Assembly: GCA_012521405.1 (NCBI GenBank)
Contig: JAAYMK010000124.1
Coordinates: 1-64,000 of the forward strand
Length of the DNA: 64,000 nt
From: Bacillota bacterium
Lineage (GTDB): Bacteria > Bacillota > Dethiobacteria > Dethiobacterales > Dethiobacteraceae
Direction: 5' to 3'
Part shown: positions 54,353 to 64,000 of the stretch, piece by piece
How the letters are laid out: the number at the start of each line of letters is the position of its first letter
Numbering within the stretch: the stretch's first letter is position 1
Position numbers and translations under genes: made by a program
Notes under the pieces: model-generated
Databases searched by the model: none
Told to the model about the DNA's origin: nothing
What the model saw: only the letters and a program-made list of their open reading frames with translations

Positions 54353-57034
54353 TTAATTGGCCTTTTCTATGCGAACGGCAGTTACTTTCAATTCGGGGAT
54401 TTTGGCCGTCGGGCAAGAGCGTGAACTGGTCAGCAAATTGGCGGCCGTCTCCTTAAAATGGAAAGTCATAAAGACGATGCCTTTGGGGACACGGTCGGTA
54501 ATTCTAATTTTAGATTTAACCTCACCGCGGCGCGAAGCCACCTTAACAAGATCAGCGTCTTGCAGGTTAAGCGCCTTTGCGTCATCAGGGTTAATTTCCA
54601 TTAATTCCTCATTGAGCACCTTTTTCAAGCCCTTACTTCTCCGGGTCATGGTCCCTGTGTGGTAATGATAGAGCACTCGTCCTGTGGTCAGCAGGAACGG
54701 GTATTCCTCATCAGGTTCTTCGGCCGGGCCTTGATGCTCAACGGCACTAAAGCGGCCCAAACCACGACTAAATTTGCCCACATGCAGAATAGGTGTACCG
54801 GGATGATCTTCTGAGGGACAAGGCCAATTAATGCCTGTCACCCCTAGACGTTCATAGGTAATGCCGGCATAACTTGGTGTTAAGGCGGCAATTTCTTTAA
54901 AGATATCCTCGGCACATTGATAATTCCAGTCAAAACCTAATCTCTTGCCAATTTCAGCGATAATCTGCCAGTCAGCTTTTGCCTTGCCGCGCGGCGTCAA
55001 TGCCTGATTTACCTTTTGTACACGCCGCTCTGTATTGACAAAGGTACCTTCTTTTTCCGCCCAGGAAACGGCGGGTAAGACCACATCGGCATATTTGGCG
55101 GTTTCTGTTAAAAATAGATCTTGGACAACAAGAAATTCCAGTTGCTCCATGCAGTGACGGACATGGGAAGAATCCGGATCAGATAAATAGGGATTTTCCC
55201 CCATAATATACATGGCACGAATGTTTTTGTTTTCCGCGGCGGAAAACATTTCCGTCACAGTTAGTCCGGGTTTGGCGGAAAGTTCTACCCCCCACGCCTG
55301 TGCAAATTTGGTGCGTGCTTTTTCATCGGTTACCGGCTGGTAACCGGTGAAGACATTGGGCAGAGCTCCCATGTCACAGGCTCCCTGCACGTTGTTTTGA
55401 CCCCGTAGCGGGTTTACACCGCTAGACGGTTTACCAATATTACCGGTCAGCATGGCCAAGTTTGCAATGGCCAGCACATTATCAGTACCGGAAGTATGCT
55501 GGGTTACACCCATGGTGTAGAGAATGCTGGCAGTCTCTGCTTTAGCATAAATCCGGGCAGCTCTGATAATTTTTTCTGCCGGCACACCGGTGATTTTTTC
55601 CGCATATTCTGGTGTATATTTTTCCACAGTGGCTTTAAGGGCAGCAAAATTTTCCGTTCTTTCCTGAATGAATTTCTCATCAGCCAAGCCCTCTTTAATA
55701 ATCACATGGGCCATAGCATTTAAGAGGGCAATATTTGTACCCGGTTTTAACTGCAAGAAAGTATCGGCATAGTTACAAAGCTCAATTCTACGCGGATCAG
55801 CCACAATTAATTTGGCACCTTTTTTAACAGCACGTTTAATGCGATAGCCAATAACAGGATGATTCTCGGTAGTGTTGGAACCAATAACAAAAATAGCTTT
55901 TGCGTCTTCAACCTCATTAATGGTATTTGTCATAGCTCCACTTCCAAAAGCAGCGGCCAGACCGGCCACAGTGGGAGAGTGTCACAAACGGGCACAATGG
56001 TCCACATTATTTGTCCCCAAGCTGCGCAGTAATTTCTGGAAGAGATAGTTCTCTTCATTGGTGGCGCGTGCTGAAGACAAACCGGCTATGGCATCGGCAC
56101 CGTATTGTGCCCTCACCTCCTTAAATTTGGCGGCCACAAGGTCAAGGGCTTCTTCCCAAGTGGCTTCGACAAATTCACCATTCTTTTTAATTAAAGGAGT
56201 TTTTAAGCGGTCGGGACTGTCTACAAAATCCCAGCCAAAACGTCCTTTCACACACATGTGTCCCTTCATCGGCCCTTTAAAATTCGGAGTAATGCCCACA
56301 ATCTTATCATTTCTTACGTGCAAATAATAAGTGCAGCCGCAACCACAATAGGGACATGTGGTAAGGACTTTTTTCACTTCCCACGGACGATTGTTGTGTA
56401 AGCCTTGTTTGGGCGTCAACGCCCCTACAGGACAAACATCAACACACATCCCACACATAACACAGGAAGATTCCTCTAGGGGAACATCAAAGGCGGTAGT
56501 TACCTTGGTGTTAAAGCCGCGATACATAAACTCAACGGCACCGGCACCATTCACTTCATAGCATTTGCGTACACACTTGCCACAATAAATGCATTTATTC
56601 AAATCACGGAAGAAAAACGGATTGGTGTCGTCCAGCTCATGTACTTTAGTTTCCCCTTTATAAGGACTGCCGGTAACATTATAACGGTAACTGTAATCCT
56701 GCAGTTTACAGGATCCTGTTTTTTCACAAGTTAAGCAATCCTGGGGATGGTTAGCCCAAATTAGCTGCAAATTCACTCTCCGTGCTTTGATCACGCGCTC
56801 GGATTCTGTTTCAATCACCATTCCTTCAGACACCGGTGTGGTGCAGGCAGCCGGGAGGTTGCGCGCACCGGCAACTTCAACGACACAAATGCGGCAAGCA
56901 CCGGCCCTTGTCAATTCCGGATCATGACAAAACGTCGGAATCTCAATACCGGCAGACTCCGCCGCTTCCAAAATGGTCATGGAAGCATCAACCTCAAGCG
57001 GCATGCCGTTAATGGTGATCTTCACCTTGCTCAT
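54353..57034 (-). CDS. fdhA: selenocysteine-containing NAD-linked formate dehydrogenase, catalytic subunit
   Basis: An 893-residue enzyme made by reading the UGA at 55984-55982 as selenocysteine (residue 351). Without recoding it splits into two frames in the same register. The N-terminus carries a NuoG-like region: [2Fe-2S] cysteines 36, 47, 50 and 64, HPQDCLTCEKTGSC, and two [4Fe-4S] motifs (CIYCGKCVRKC, CVMCGMCVDVC). Then comes the molybdopterin domain with CPYCGCGC and the active-site motif DHCARL-U-HSPTVAG. The C-terminal domain binds the cofactor (FHFKETAANLLTS). It acts with NuoE- and NuoF-like partners upstream to couple formate oxidation to NAD, or CO2 reduction in reverse. Confidence 0.95.
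55953..55984 (-). promoter_or_regulatory. bacterial SECIS element of fdhA
   Basis: The UGA (55984-55982) is followed after 12 bases by a 6-bp stem (55969-55964/55958-55953, one G-U pair) closing the loop GGUCU. Position and loop match the SelB-binding hairpin of E. coli fdhF. Confidence 0.92.
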
Positions 57035-57050
57035 CTCATCCCCTCCTTTT

Positions 57051-58835
57051 CTATTTTAGGATGATGGCATTAAATTTGCATTTTTCGTAACAAACACCGC
57101 ATTTTATGCAAACTGACGGGTCAATTTCATGCGGAGATTTCCGTTCTCCGGAAATGGCATTAACGGGACAATTTCGCGCACACAGCGTGCAGCCAACACA
57201 TTTCTCCGGCACAATATAGTAGCTGACCAGATTTGTACAAACTCCAGCACGGCATTTTTTCTCATAGATATGCTCTTCATACTCGTCACGGAAATAACGC
57301 AGTGTACTTAAAACAGGGTTAGGGGCAGTTTGTCCTAAACCGCAAAGGGCAGTATCTTTAATGGTAACGGCTAGATCTTCCAACATTTCTAGGTCGCCGT
57401 CTTCACCATTACCTTGGGTAATACGTTCCAAAATTTCCAGCATGCGTTTAGTGCCTTCACGGCAGGGAGTACATTTACCGCAAGATTCTTTTTGCGTAAA
57501 GGTTAAAAAGAACCTGGCCAAATCCACCATGCATGTTTCTTCATCCATAACCACTAAACCACCTGAGCCCATCATGGCTCCTGCAGCCGTTAAGGAGTCA
57601 TAATCCACAGGTAAATCCAGCTTTTCCTCCGGTAAACATCCGCCGGAGGGACCGCCTATTTGCACAGCTTTAAATTTTTTGCCTCCCTTTATGCCGCCGC
57701 CAATATCAAAAATAATTTCCCGCATGGTAATACCCATGGGTACTTCCGCTAAACCTGTATTGTTAATTTTGCCGGTAAGGGCAAAAATTTTCGTACCTTT
57801 ACTGCGTTCCGTGCCAACTTTAGCATATTCTTCAGCGCCAAGACGGAAAATAAGCGGTATATTGGCAAAAGTCTCCACGTTATTCAGGCAAGTAGGCTTG
57901 CCCCACAAACCCGCGTTGGCAGGAAAAGGCGGACGTGGACGCGGCATGCCCCGTTCACCCTCAATGGAGGCTAAAAGGGCTGTTTCTTCACCGCACACAA
58001 AAGCGCCGGCACCTTCTTTAATTTTGAGTTGGAAGCTAAAATCTGTGCCCAAAATATTTTTACCTAAAAATCCATGCCGGTTAGCTGCTTCAATGGCCAA
58101 ACGCAACCTTTTTACCGCCAAAGGATATTCAGCGCGGACATAAACATAGCCTTCGTCGGCACCTACAGCATAAGCGGCAATGAGCATGCCCTCAATGACA
58201 GCATGCGGGTCGCCTTCCAGCACACTGCGGTCCATAAAAGCACCCGGGTCGCCTTCGTCAGCATTACAAACTACATATTTCTTGTCTCCCTGGGCTTTAT
58301 AGGTAAACTCCCATTTCAAACCGGTGGGGAAACCTGCACCGCCACGACCGCGCAAACCTGATTTTTTTACTTCTTCAATCACTTCAAGTTGACTCAGCTG
58401 CAGGGCATTTTTTAAACCTTCATAACCGCCACGAGCTAAATATTCATTAATATTTTCCGGGTCAATGACACCGCAGTTACGTAGCACTCTACGCAACTGT
58501 TTGGCGTAAAAACCAATTTCCAGGTGGTTTTTAATATGCTCACCGGAAACAGGATCTTTATAAAGTAAACGCTCGACAACGCGATTATTGAGCAGATATT
58601 CTTCCACCAATTCCGGAACATCTTCCGCTTGCACGCGGCAGTAAAAAATATCTTCCGGATGCACAATGACAATTGGCCCCTGCTCGCAGAAACCGTGGCA
58701 ACCGGAGGTAACAACCTCATATTGATCGGCAATTCCTCTTTTTTCTAATTCTTTTAGCAGGGCTTCTTTAACTCCCAGCGAACCTGAGGAAATACAACCG
58801 GTTCCTGCACAAAGCAAAATTCGTCTTCGCTCCAT
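57051..58835 (-). CDS. NuoF/HydB-like NADH-binding subunit of the formate dehydrogenase
   Basis: A 594-residue flavoprotein. Residues about 1-90 are a thioredoxin-like [2Fe-2S] domain (CAGTGCISSG, SGCHGFCEQGP). The central part binds FMN and NAD (GRGGAGFPTG, CNADEGDPGAF). SCGKCTPCREGT holds the N3-type [4Fe-4S] cluster, and the C-terminus has two ferredoxin motifs (CVGCTLCARNCPV, CIKCGVCYEKC). Such subunits serve NAD-linked or electron-bifurcating formate dehydrogenases and hydrogenases. AGGGAGGG precedes the ATG. It lies between nuoE- and fdhA-like genes. Confidence 0.9.
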   Translation of the reverse strand: MERRRILLCAGTGCISSGSLGVKEALLKELEKRGIADQYEVVTSGCHGFCEQGPIVIVHPEDIFYCRVQAEDVPELVEEYLLNNRVVERLLYKDPVSGEHIKNHLEIGFYAKQLRRVLRNCGVIDPENINEYLARGGYEGLKNALQLSQLEVIEEVKKSGLRGRGGAGFPTGLKWEFTYKAQGDKKYVVCNADEGDPGAFMDRSVLEGDPHAVIEGMLIAAYAVGADEGYVYVRAEYPLAVKRLRLAIEAANRHGFLGKNILGTDFSFQLKIKEGAGAFVCGEETALLASIEGERGMPRPRPPFPANAGLWGKPTCLNNVETFANIPLIFRLGAEEYAKVGTERSKGTKIFALTGKINNTGLAEVPMGITMREIIFDIGGGIKGGKKFKAVQIGGPSGGCLPEEKLDLPVDYDSLTAAGAMMGSGGLVVMDEETCMVDLARFFLTFTQKESCGKCTPCREGTKRMLEILERITQGNGEDGDLEMLEDLAVTIKDTALCGLGQTAPNPVLSTLRYFRDEYEEHIYEKKCRAGVCTNLVSYYIVPEKCVGCTLCARNCPVNAISGERKSPHEIDPSVCIKCGVCYEKCKFNAIILK

Positions 58836-58862
58836 GGTTTACCCTCCCTTACAATCCGTACA

Positions 58863-59351
58863 TTAATACTTTTCAAGAATTTCCGCTATTTTATCTGGTG
58901 TCAGCCGGCCAAAAGTATCATCGTTAATCATAATTACAGGAGCCAAGCCGCAAGCACCGATACAGGCCACCGATTCTAGCGTAAATTTCAAATCTTCTGT
59001 GGTACCGTCCACTTCCAAATTAAGTTGTTCCTTTAATGTTTGCAGGATTTTTGCCCCGCCACGGACGTGGCATGCTGTTCCTTGGCAAACACGAATAATA
59101 TTTTTACCCCGCGGTGTGAGATGAAATTGGGCATAAAAAGTAGCAACACCAAAAATTTTACTCAAGGGAATTCTTAGTTGTCGTGCAGTGTATTCCAGTG
59201 CCTCGCGGGGTAGATAGCCGTAGGCTTCCTGGATCGCCTGCAAAATGGGTATCAGCGCACCTTTTTGGTCTTGATAGCGCTCTAAAACCTCTTCAACTGC
59301 TCCATAGTCAAAGGGATCCTCTGTATAATTTTTCTCCAGGTTCTCTTTCAC
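58863..59351 (-). CDS. NuoE/HydC-like [2Fe-2S] subunit of the formate dehydrogenase
   Basis: A 162-residue thioredoxin-like ferredoxin. Cluster cysteines lie in CQGTACHVRGG and SVACIGACGLAP. It has the N-terminal helical part typical of NuoE (YQDQKGALIPILQAIQEA, given in pieces YQDQKGALIP and ILQAIQEA). The start is GTG with AAAGGAGG upstream. First gene of the three-gene operon. Confidence 0.93.
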   Translation of the reverse strand: MKENLEKNYTEDPFDYGAVEEVLERYQDQKGALIPILQAIQEAYGYLPREALEYTARQLRIPLSKIFGVATFYAQFHLTPRGKNIIRVCQGTACHVRGGAKILQTLKEQLNLEVDGTTEDLKFTLESVACIGACGLAPVIMINDDTFGRLTPDKIAEILEKY

Positions 59352-59478
59352 ATGCCTGACCTCCTTTGCTTACTGGCCTATCTTGTACAAAAAAGTTGTT
59401 TCAGAGTATAAATTAAATTTATAATGCTTAACTCACTATAGATTCGTGTTCGCGGTAGCTTATTCCTGCAAAAGGCAC

Positions 59479-59516
59479 AAAAAATCCCCGGGAAGCCTAG
59501 TAAGCTTTTCCAGGGA
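59479..59516 (-). terminator. terminator of the proS / cyclo-ligase transcript
   Basis: An imperfect GC-rich stem (about 59485-59516) followed on the minus strand by six T residues (59484-59479), 75 bases after the cyclo-ligase stop. Confidence 0.68.
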
Positions 59517-59589
59517 AATTTTATTACTTTGTTCTCTCTTTATATTGTACTGTAATTCGTTTTTTCTGGCAATGACCATTATTTTCATC

Positions 59590-60174
59590 TCAGTATAATT
59601 TTTTACTCCGAATTACGCGTTTTTCCGTAATAATCATATCCACCTGCTTGTCCCAAGGCTCCACAGGGATTTTATCTAGAATCTGCAACTCAAAGGCCAG
59701 GGCAACCAGCGGTACCCCCGGACGCAGGCGCGGGAAAAAACGATCATAATAACCTGCCCCATAGCCTAAACGGTTACCGTACTCATCAAAGGCAAGTCCC
59801 GGTGTCACAACAAAATCTATTTCTTTGGGATCAATGAGGGGTAACTTATCTACTTTTGGTTCCGGTATATTCCATGGTCCGGGAGTTAAATCAGCAGCCA
59901 AATTTGTAATTTGTGCCACCAATAATTGCCTGCCTTCTCTCACTGTTTTCGGCACCACCACCCGTTTGCCATGGGCAAAAGTCTCCGGCACCATTTTCAG
60001 GGTCTTAACTTCTTTACCAAAACTTAAAAAATACATTACGGTTTGTGCTGCACGATATTCCGGCAAGGCAAAAAGTTGTGCGGCGATTTTTTCACTATAT
60101 GCTTCAACTTGCTGCCAAGTTAACTGCTCACGTTTTGCTTTGACAATTTTGCGCAGTCTTTTTTTTTCTTCCAT
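59590..60174 (-). CDS. 5-formyltetrahydrofolate cyclo-ligase
   Basis: A 194-residue enzyme that recycles 5-formyl-THF to 5,10-methenyl-THF with ATP. It has KKRLRKIVKAKR at the N-terminus, TPGLAFDEYGNRLGYGAGYYD with the phosphate-binding glycines, given as VTPGLAFDEYG and LGYGAGYYDR, and WDKQVDMIITE. It lies 29 bases after proS in the same direction. It would support formyl-folate flow used by purN and purH. Confidence 0.94.
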   Translation of the reverse strand: MEEKKRLRKIVKAKREQLTWQQVEAYSEKIAAQLFALPEYRAAQTVMYFLSFGKEVKTLKMVPETFAHGKRVVVPKTVREGRQLLVAQITNLAADLTPGPWNIPEPKVDKLPLIDPKEIDFVVTPGLAFDEYGNRLGYGAGYYDRFFPRLRPGVPLVALAFELQILDKIPVEPWDKQVDMIITEKRVIRSKKLY

Positions 60175-60203
60175 TCATTCCACCTCAATGTCTGACTTCA
60201 GGG

Positions 60204-61673
<1,470 letters not shown>

Positions 61674-61710
61674 TTAAACCAAAAACGCCAAACCTTATGA
61701 ATTCCCACAG

Positions 61711-61740
61711 ATTATACCATACACAGGACAAAAGGGTCAA
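61711..61740 (-). promoter_or_regulatory. promoter of proS
   Basis: TTGACC (61740-61735), an 18-base spacer and an extended TGG TATAAT (61716-61711). Confidence 0.8.
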
Positions 61741-61797
61741 TTTTTCGGAAAAAACGCTATGTTTTTCCGCCTTTCAGCCCACAAGCAAGATACAAAG

Positions 61798-61818
61798 AAA
61801 AAGCCGCCGGAAGCGGCT
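61798..61818 (-). terminator. terminator of cysK
   Basis: A 6-bp GC-rich stem (61802-61807/61813-61818) followed on the minus strand by five T residues, just after the cysK stop. Confidence 0.75.
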
Positions 61819-61823
61819 CTTTG

Positions 61824-62747
61824 CTATTCAATCCGGAACAACTCTGTGGAAAGATAACGCTCACCTGTATCCGGAGCAATCACAACAACGCGTTTGCCTG
61901 CACCAAGAGCTTTCGCTACTTGCAAAGCAGCGGCCACGGCGGCTCCAGAGGAAATACCCACTAAAAGTCCTTCTTTGGCCGCCAATTGGCGAGCAGTTTC
62001 CATGGCCGTTTCGTCTCCCACGGGTATAACTTTATCAACAATTTTACTATTGTACACATCCGGTATAAAACCGGCACCAATACCCTGTATTTTATGGGGA
62101 CCGGGTTTTTTCCCGGAAAGTACGGCGGAAGAAGCAGGTTCCACAGCATAAATTTTTACGTGAGGCAATTTTTCTTTAAGCACTTCCCCGACACCTGTTA
62201 AAGTTCCACCTGTACCTACGCCGGCCACGAAAGCATCCAGCTTCCCGTCAGTCTGTGCTAAAATTTCCTGGGCTGTCGTTTTTCTGTGAATCTCAGGATT
62301 TGCCGGGTTGGAAAACTGTTGGGGCAAAAAATAATCTGGATTTTCCTTAAGAATCCGCTCTACCTCATCTACCGCCCCTTGCATCCCTAAATATCCGGGA
62401 GTAAGGACAAATTCAGCACCATACGCTTTTAGGAGGCTGCGGCGTTCCACGGACATGGTATCAGGCATAACTAAAAGCAAGCGATAACCGCGGGCGGCTG
62501 CCAGCATAGCCAAGCCAATACCTGTATTACCGCTGGTGGGCTCAATAATCGTGGCACCCGGCTTGAGTTTACCGGCCTTTTCTGCCTCGATAATCATGTT
62601 CATGGCAATACGATCCTTCACACTGCCTCCCGGGTTAAATGACTCCAACTTCAAGACAATTTCTGCCATTTCGGCATTAACAAGCTTATTTAAACGCACC
62701 ATTGGCGTTTGCCCGATAAGCTCAAGGACATTGTTTGCGATTTTCAA
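61824..62747 (-). CDS. cysK: cysteine synthase (O-acetylserine sulfhydrylase)
   Basis: A 307-residue PLP enzyme. The PLP lysine is in GGSVKDRIA, the asparagine loop is TSGNTG, and the substrate loop is [11 protein letters not shown]. The start is TTG at 62747, whose TTGA overlaps the stop of the HAD gene and has GGAGGG 6 bases upstream; a longer frame would run into that gene. It makes cysteine from O-acetylserine and sulfide. Confidence 0.96.
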   Translation of the reverse strand: MKIANNVLELIGQTPMVRLNKLVNAEMAEIVLKLESFNPGGSVKDRIAMNMIIEAEKAGKLKPGATIIEPTSGNTGIGLAMLAAARGYRLLLVMPDTMSVERRSLLKAYGAEFVLTPGYLGMQGAVDEVERILKENPDYFLPQQFSNPANPEIHRKTTAQEILAQTDGKLDAFVAGVGTGGTLTGVGEVLKEKLPHVKIYAVEPASSAVLSGKKPGPHKIQGIGAGFIPDVYNSKIVDKVIPVGDETAMETARQLAAKEGLLVGISSGAAVAAALQVAKALGAGKRVVVIAPDTGERYLSTELFRIE

Positions 62748-63412
62748 AATTTTCCCTCCTCCTTGATTAATGAGTTTAGCTCGGCCAAAATATCGGCAAA
62801 AGTAGTAAAGGCATAAAAATGCAAACCATGACTTTGGCAAAACTCGGCTAGATAGCTTTTAGCAAAAAGAAAATCGGCTATTTTACTAATACATCTATCA
62901 GAGTAGCCATCGCCAATATAAATAAGGGAGTTGCCTTTTTGTTTAACTTTATTGGCAAACTCCAGCTTACAGTTGCCACACTTACCACATGTACTGCTTT
63001 GATAGGGGAAAGCGGCTTGCAACCTTCCCTTTACCACTTGCAACTTATTGGCAACATAGGGCAGGTTGATATTGTATTTAGCAAATATCCGCTCAATATA
63101 CCAGTCAAATCCGTCTGAAACAACGGTAACTTTTATTTCATGCCTGCGACAAAAAGCAAGGAAGGCAGGAAAATAGGGATCAAGAAAAAAATTATCATCC
63201 ACAAATTGCTGCAGTTCTTTTTCACTGACAGAAATAAGTTGAAAAATTTCCGTCATTGCTTCCCGGGAACCTTTTTCCCCACGTTGGTAGGCTTCTTCGA
63301 TTTCCCACCATCCTTCTCCGGCAAAGGTCTGCATAATTTGAAACCCGATATCATCATTGATGATGGTGCCATCAAAATCACAAAGCACCTCTAAGGATTT
63401 TTTTGGCTGCAT
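62744..63412 (-). CDS. HAD phosphatase, SerB/MtnX-like
   Basis: A 222-residue HAD-IB enzyme with the catalytic CDFDGTI (nucleophile and acid Asp), [10 protein letters not shown] in motif II and [10 protein letters not shown] in motif [11 protein letters not shown] insert, unusual in the family, could bind zinc. It could act on phosphoserine or on the MtnX substrate of the methionine salvage pathway; no mtn genes are near. The ATG at 63412 has GGAGG 12 bases upstream; an ATG at 63436 has none. It overlaps cysK, so serine or sulfur metabolism is plausible. Confidence 0.82.
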   Translation of the reverse strand: MQPKKSLEVLCDFDGTIINDDIGFQIMQTFAGEGWWEIEEAYQRGEKGSREAMTEIFQLISVSEKELQQFVDDNFFLDPYFPAFLAFCRRHEIKVTVVSDGFDWYIERIFAKYNINLPYVANKLQVVKGRLQAAFPYQSSTCGKCGNCKLEFANKVKQKGNSLIYIGDGYSDRCISKIADFLFAKSYLAEFCQSHGLHFYAFTTFADILAELNSLIKEEGKF

Positions 63413-63461
63413 GCAAAACTTTTCCTCCGGTTTCATCCGTTCTGGGAAATTGTGTGCATAC

Positions 63462-63695
63462 TTATTCCCATTGATTTATTTGCAGCAACTGTGCTGCTTT
63501 CGCTGCTAATTTTTTCGGTACCCTGACAACAATCTCACCAAAGATACCGTCAGATAAATCAAAAGCTTCACTTGTGTTCCGGTCTAATAATGCCGGAATT
63601 TTTGCCGTTTCCAAAATTCCCTTAATCATATTTGCTTCTTCCTCAGTCGCAGCCTGGAAAACAGATACCCAAGTTTCAGTTCCGTTGTACTTCAT
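63462..63695 (-). CDS. DUF2007 family protein
   Basis: A 77-residue protein with the DUF2007 pattern (EEANMIKGILETAKIPALL, given in pieces EEANMIKGIL and IPALLDR), of the kind called putative signal-transducing proteins. AAAGGAGG precedes the ATG. It probably shares a transcript with the HAD and cysK genes. Function unknown. Confidence 0.8.
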   Translation of the reverse strand: MKYNGTETWVSVFQAATEEEANMIKGILETAKIPALLDRNTSEAFDLSDGIFGEIVVRVPKKLAAKAAQLLQINQWE

Positions 63696-63951
63696 AAGCC
63701 GCCTCCTTTACGAAAAGTAGCTTTCCCCGATCACAAGACTTTTAAAGCTTTAATTTACTTTTTGGGCAAAGTAGCCGGAAAATCTTTTCCGGACCGCAGA
63801 AGTGATAAGTAAGGCGGCTCCAACTTATCACTTTTGGCCACTATCTCGCGCTAAAACAATAATTTTTCTTAAGTCATGAAATCTAATTCCACAATAACCT
63901 TAAAATTCCTGCCGCCTGGCGGAAAAGGCCGGACAAAGTCCGGCCAAACCG
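63696..63951. other. leader region with several inverted repeats
   Basis: No gene is seen. It holds an 18-base palindrome (63775-63792), a perfect 10-bp inverted repeat (63801-63810/63823-63832) and a terminator stem (63927-63945). These could form a 5' leader for the DUF2007 transcript, but no known riboswitch class is recognisable. Confidence 0.35.
63923..63945 (-). terminator. terminator of the right-edge gene
   Basis: A perfect 8-bp stem (63927-63934/63938-63945) with a 3-base loop and TTTT following on the minus strand. Confidence 0.7.
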
Positions 63952-64000
63952 TTATTTTTGCGGCAGAATCACAGAGCATGCCATCCGCTTAAAATCCAAG
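63952..64000 (-). CDS. C-terminal end of a gene running off the right edge
   Basis: An open frame of 15 codons ends in TAA at 63954-63952 (tail KRMACSVILPQK), directly before a good terminator. The product cannot be named from this fragment. Confidence 0.4.
   Translation of the reverse strand, partial: LDFKRMACSVILPQK

Noticed and set aside
54353-55969. Separate formate dehydrogenase gene starting at GTG 55969
   Set aside because: The codon is the internal Val after UGA-HSPT; the split is explained by selenocysteine recoding with a SECIS hairpin.
57679-58143. 154-codon plus-strand frame opposite the NuoF-like gene
   Set aside because: Shadow of a gene with intact cluster and flavin motifs.
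59431-59441. T7 promoter-like ACTCACTATAG
   Set aside because: Only an 11-base partial match in an AT-rich gap with no phage genes around; treated as chance.

Overview
The window looks like chromosome of an anaerobic, low-to-mid-GC Firmicute, probably in Clostridia. Evidence: strong GGAGG ribosome-binding sites, frequent GTG/TTG starts, an HrcA/CIRCE-controlled groESL operon, an arginine T-box leader, a ykkC-family plus guanine tandem riboswitch, a Gram-positive LexA box, a selenocysteine formate dehydrogenase with NuoE/NuoF-type partners, an oxygen-sensitive 2-hydroxyacyl-CoA-dehydratase-like pair, and a tiny membrane-anchored dihaem cytochrome. There is no prophage, transposase, CRISPR array, rRNA or tRNA. 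Almost every gene lies on the minus strand.

Layout from left to right. 1-3.5 kb: RBS-masking hairpin of a gene cut by the left edge, small c-type cytochrome, then a plus-strand HgdB-like pair whose second gene carries its own activase. 3.6-8.2 kb: ligA, pcrA, yerC. 8.3-16.1 kb: an operon read right to left from a promoter with a LexA box: short dnaE, family-4 uracil-DNA glycosylase, a membrane protein ending in eight Cys-His-Ser-Ala repeats, a radical SAM/SPASM maturase, and small membrane proteins, with several genes joined by 4-base ATGA overlaps. 16.1-19.1 kb: metallo-beta-lactamase-fold protein, cobO, MFS exporter. 19.2-27.5 kb: pbuG-like permease and purE-F-M-N-H-D behind a guanine + ykkC (probably PRPP) tandem riboswitch. 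27.5-33.9 kb: URO-D family protein, amidase, MATE exporter, a GMP synthase with an apparently dead glutaminase, phosphoesterase. 34-39.5 kb: ald, groESL, a rearranged GGDEF/HD-GYP protein, JAMM protease. 39.7-49.7 kb: SDR, then argC-J-B-D-F-murI-G-H behind an arginine T-box. 49.7-59.4 kb: carboxyltransferase, P-loop/Asp23-like protein, threonine aldolase, fdhD and the three-gene formate dehydrogenase with an in-frame UGA and SECIS hairpin. 59.6-64 kb: 5-formyl-THF cyclo-ligase, proS, cysK, HAD phosphatase, DUF2007 protein, and the tail of a gene running off the right edge.

The most novel-looking item is the Cys-His-Ser-Ala repeat protein with its coupled radical SAM/SPASM enzyme. It has the organisation of a RiPP-like modification system, but the repeat sits at the cytosolic end of a large membrane protein and the genes lie in what looks like an SOS-controlled DNA-repair operon. 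Its signal peptide is out of frame by one base in a homopolymer, and a single in-frame amber codon splits the last membrane protein. Both breaks need read-level confirmation.
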